A DNA stretch of 64,000 nucleotides, taken from contig NZ_CP116257.1 of assembly GCF_027947595.1 (NCBI RefSeq), positions 3,782,001 to 3,846,000 on the forward strand. The letters are read 5' to 3'. The translations under genes and the position numbers were made by a program. Position 1 is the stretch's first letter, and every line of letters starts with the position of its first letter. This DNA comes from Streptomyces lienomycini (GTDB lineage: Bacteria > Actinomycetota > Actinomycetes > Streptomycetales > Streptomycetaceae). The notes under the pieces are model-generated. The model saw nothing but the letters and a program-made list of their open reading frames with translations. It did not search any database and was not told where the DNA came from. This document shows positions 62,412 through 64,000 of the stretch, in pieces.

Positions 62412-63053
62412 ATGGAACTCACCAAGTTCGGTCATGCGTGTGTGCGGCTGGAGAAGGACGGGCGTCGCCTGGTCATCGACCCCGGCGGTCTGAGCGATCC
62501 GGGGGCGCTGGAGGGCGCCGACGCCGTACTCGTCACGCACGAGCACTTCGACCACTTCTCGGAGGAGGTGCTGCGCCGGGCGGCCGCGGCGAGCCCGGGT
62601 CTTCGGATCTGGACCAACTCCTCGGTCGCGAAGCGACTGGACGGTCTCGGGACACGGGTCGCCGCCGTCGGGGACGGGGACGACTTCACCGTCGCGGGCT
62701 TCGACGTCCGGGTCCACGGGACCTGGCACGCGGTCATCCACCCGGACGTCCCGCGCATCTCCAACATCGGATTCCAGGTGGACGGAACCCTCTTCCACCC
62801 CGGCGACGCCCTGACCGTCCCCGACGGCCCGGTCGGCACACTGCTGCTGCCCGTACACGCCCCCTGGTCCACCGTCGGAAACCTGATCGACTACGTGCGC
62901 GAGGTCGCCCCCCACGACGCCTACGCCGTGCACGACGGCGCCCTCAACGACGTCGGCACCGCGATGGTCGAGGGCTTCCTCGGTGAGCGGGGCCCCGGGG
63001 TTCCGGCCCGCTACCACCGGCTGGCCCCGGGCACGAGCGTCCGGATCGGCTGA
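62412..63053 (+). CDS. MBL-fold metal-dependent hydrolase (UlaG-like)
   Basis: This 213-aa metallo-beta-lactamase-fold protein has the HxHxDH motif THEHFDHF, then HGTWHAVIHPDV, LFHPGDAL and a final VHAPW. ATG at 62412 (MELTKFGHACVRLEKDGRR) gives the typical UlaG/YycJ-like start. It is regulated by the divergent MarR. A phosphodiester or lactone-type substrate is expected, but it is unknown. Confidence 0.93.
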   Translation: MELTKFGHACVRLEKDGRRLVIDPGGLSDPGALEGADAVLVTHEHFDHFSEEVLRRAAAASPGLRIWTNSSVAKRLDGLGTRVAAVGDGDDFTVAGFDVRVHGTWHAVIHPDVPRISNIGFQVDGTLFHPGDALTVPDGPVGTLLLPVHAPWSTVGNLIDYVREVAPHDAYAVHDGALNDVGTAMVEGFLGERGPGVPARYHRLAPGTSVRIG

Positions 63054-63170
63054 GGCCGGCCACCGGTCCGCCCGCTCACGCGCCCGGGCATGAGGCCCGG
63101 GGAGAGGCCGGACAGAGGCCGCGGAAGAACGCCGTGACGCCGTCGGCGAGCAGTCGGACAGGCGGTCGGG

Positions 63171-63494
63171 GTGTCGGCACGGACCGTCCGGTGCTACTTC
63201 GCCACCGGGGAGAGCCGTGTACGGCCGTTGCTGTCGACGGGCGTCGACGCGATCGCCGAAACCCCGAGGCACTGGGACCCCGACCGTCCCCTGCCGGACG
63301 CCTTCGACCACCTGTGGGCCACCGACGCCGCCCTTCCCGGCCCCGACGTCGGCGCCCTCCTGCGCCTGGCCAGGACCGAAGCGGGCCTGCGTGCGGTCTG
63401 GCTGCAGACCCACGACGAGGCCGAACCCGTCTTCGCCCGCGCCCTCGACGAGTGGGCCCGGCTGCCCGCCGACGAAACGCGGTGGACGGGGTGA
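63171..63494 (+). CDS. hypothetical protein (107 aa)
   Basis: The GTG at 63171 opens VSARTVRCYFATGESRVRPL, followed by PLPDAFDHLWATDAALPG and LRLARTEAGLRAVWLQTHDE. The strong third-position GC and the length suggest a real gene, but there is no clear ribosome binding site and no recognised family. It may be a small cytosolic protein between the MBL and FAD monooxygenase genes. Confidence 0.45.
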   Translation: MSARTVRCYFATGESRVRPLLSTGVDAIAETPRHWDPDRPLPDAFDHLWATDAALPGPDVGALLRLARTEAGLRAVWLQTHDEAEPVFARALDEWARLPADETRWTG

Positions 63495-63552
63495 CGCGCG
63501 GGCTTGTAGCTTGCGGTGGAAGATCGTGACGCCGCCCGAGGAGGTGAGACCC

Positions 63553-63606
63553 GTGAACGCAGTATCGACGTGGGTGCTCCCCCTTTCCGTCACGGTCGGC
63601 GACTGA
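63553..63606 (+). CDS. 17-codon leader ORF upstream of FAD monooxygenase
   Basis: The GTG at 63553 stands six bases after GAGGAGGTGA, the strongest ribosome binding site in this region. It encodes MNAVSTWVLPLSVTVGD followed by TGA. It ends 12 bp before a hairpin whose 3' arm touches the ribosome binding site of the monooxygenase. Spacing and structure are those of a translational-attenuation leader. Confidence 0.6.
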   Translation: MNAVSTWVLPLSVTVGD

Positions 63607-63617
63607 CGTAGGTCTCG

Positions 63618-63648
63618 CCGGGAGCGCCTCCATCCAAGGCACTCCCGG
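63618..63648 (+). promoter_or_regulatory. hairpin overlapping the monooxygenase ribosome binding site
   Basis: CCGGGAG pairs with CTCCCGG and, after a C-A mismatch, GCCT with AGGC, loop CCATCCA. The last GG of the stem is the start of the GGAAGG ribosome binding site (63647-63652) for ATG 63661. When folded, it would hide that site. Confidence 0.5.
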
Positions 63649-63660
63649 AAGGCCACACCC

Positions 63661-64000
63661 ATGGACTCCTCGCAGCCCATCGCCGAGCCGTCGTCGCAGG
63701 ACACGGCCGAGCACCACGCCCTCGCGGGCGACACCCCCCGACGGTCGCAGGGCCCCGCCGCCGACCGCACACCCGCCTTCGACGTGATCGTCGCCGGGTG
63801 CGGACCCACCGGCGCGACGCTGGCCGCCGAACTGCGGCTGCACGGTGTGCGGGTACTCGTCCTGGAGAAGGACACCGAGCCCGCGTCCTTCGTCCGCATC
63901 GTCGCCCTGCACATGCGCAGCCTCGAACTGATGGCGATGCGCGGACTGCTGGACCGCCTGCGCGAACACGGAAGGCAGCGCCCCGCGGGTGGGCTCTTCG
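63661..64000 (+). CDS. FAD-dependent monooxygenase (Rox-like), partial
   Basis: ATG at 63661 opens a frame that runs off the right edge. After a ~40-residue Ser/Asp-rich N-terminus comes the FAD motif FDVIVAGCGPTGATLAAELRLHGVRVLVLEKDTEP. VRIVALHMRSLELMAMRGLLDRLREHGRQ is the segment typical of Rox-type rifampicin and polyketide hydroxylases. Homologues are ~480-550 aa, so about a fifth is visible. The leader ORF and hairpin suggest translational control. Confidence 0.88.
   Translation, partial: MDSSQPIAEPSSQDTAEHHALAGDTPRRSQGPAADRTPAFDVIVAGCGPTGATLAAELRLHGVRVLVLEKDTEPASFVRIVALHMRSLELMAMRGLLDRLREHGRQRPAGGLF

Noticed and set aside
63495..63552. Rifamycin-associated element before the Rox-like gene
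   Set aside because: A GGGCTTG...CTTGCGG segment is present near 63509, but the full inverted repeat of the element is not.

Overview
The window is very GC-rich (about 70% or more by eye) with strongly third-position-biased codons. It has many GTG starts, AGGAGG-type ribosome binding sites, Tat and Sec secreted hydrolases, mycothiol-type DinB enzymes and DUF574 methyltransferases. This is the signature of a Streptomyces (or close actinomycete) chromosome. The density of regulators, secreted enzymes, orphan resistance-like genes and gene relics suggests an accessory or arm-proximal region; that placement is inference.

Left part (1-21 kb): a truncated and apparently frameshifted multi-spanning membrane protein; a tiny Cys protein; the proton-translocating transhydrogenase pair pntA-pntB; a MarR/VOC-protein divergent pair with matching operators; small enzymes (GNAT, methyltransferase, DinB-like); two transporters; a secreted streptogrisin-like protease; cytochrome bd oxidase (cydA, cydB); and an SDR/TetR divergent pair.

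Middle (21-43 kb): secreted small proteins, an MFS exporter, a dienelactone hydrolase, a large secreted M9 collagenase downstream of a GntR(FCD) regulator, aminopeptidase P, LysR, DUF488, a TetX-like FAD monooxygenase with its TetR partner, a RipA-like 2TM protein divergent from an Imm-5-like immunity gene, an unusually long Tat-exported phospholipase C, and an FtsX/ATPase ABC pair facing a TetR across a 27-bp perfect palindrome. An enolase-superfamily enzyme sits between two gene relics (3' end of a FAD/Fe-S oxidase and 5' end of a PoxB-like ThDP enzyme), so this stretch has been rearranged.

Most interesting part (43.7-53.4 kb): a translationally coupled cassette of a Y4yA-type PLP decarboxylase, a cysteine-synthase/rhodanese fusion and a SufS-like desulfurase, followed by a methyltransferase. 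Two near-identical 15-bp Zur-box-like sites stand in front of the cassette and in front of the methyltransferase. This reads as a zinc-repressed pathway for a sulfur-containing small molecule. It is followed by an uncharacterised, overlapping operon (short ORF, IrrE-like HExxH protein, MAB_1171c-like membrane protein, FAD oxidoreductase) and a DUF574 methyltransferase.

Right part (53.5-64 kb): HAD phosphatase, a gamma-butyrolactone-receptor-like TetR, an NlpC/P60 cell-wall hydrolase and a PBP4-type carboxypeptidase with strong terminators, GNAT, VOC, EF-hand and histidine-phosphatase proteins, a secreted peptide with an internal DPWV repeat, and a MarR/MBL pair. The window ends inside a Rox-type FAD monooxygenase that is preceded by a 17-codon leader ORF and a hairpin overlapping its ribosome binding site.
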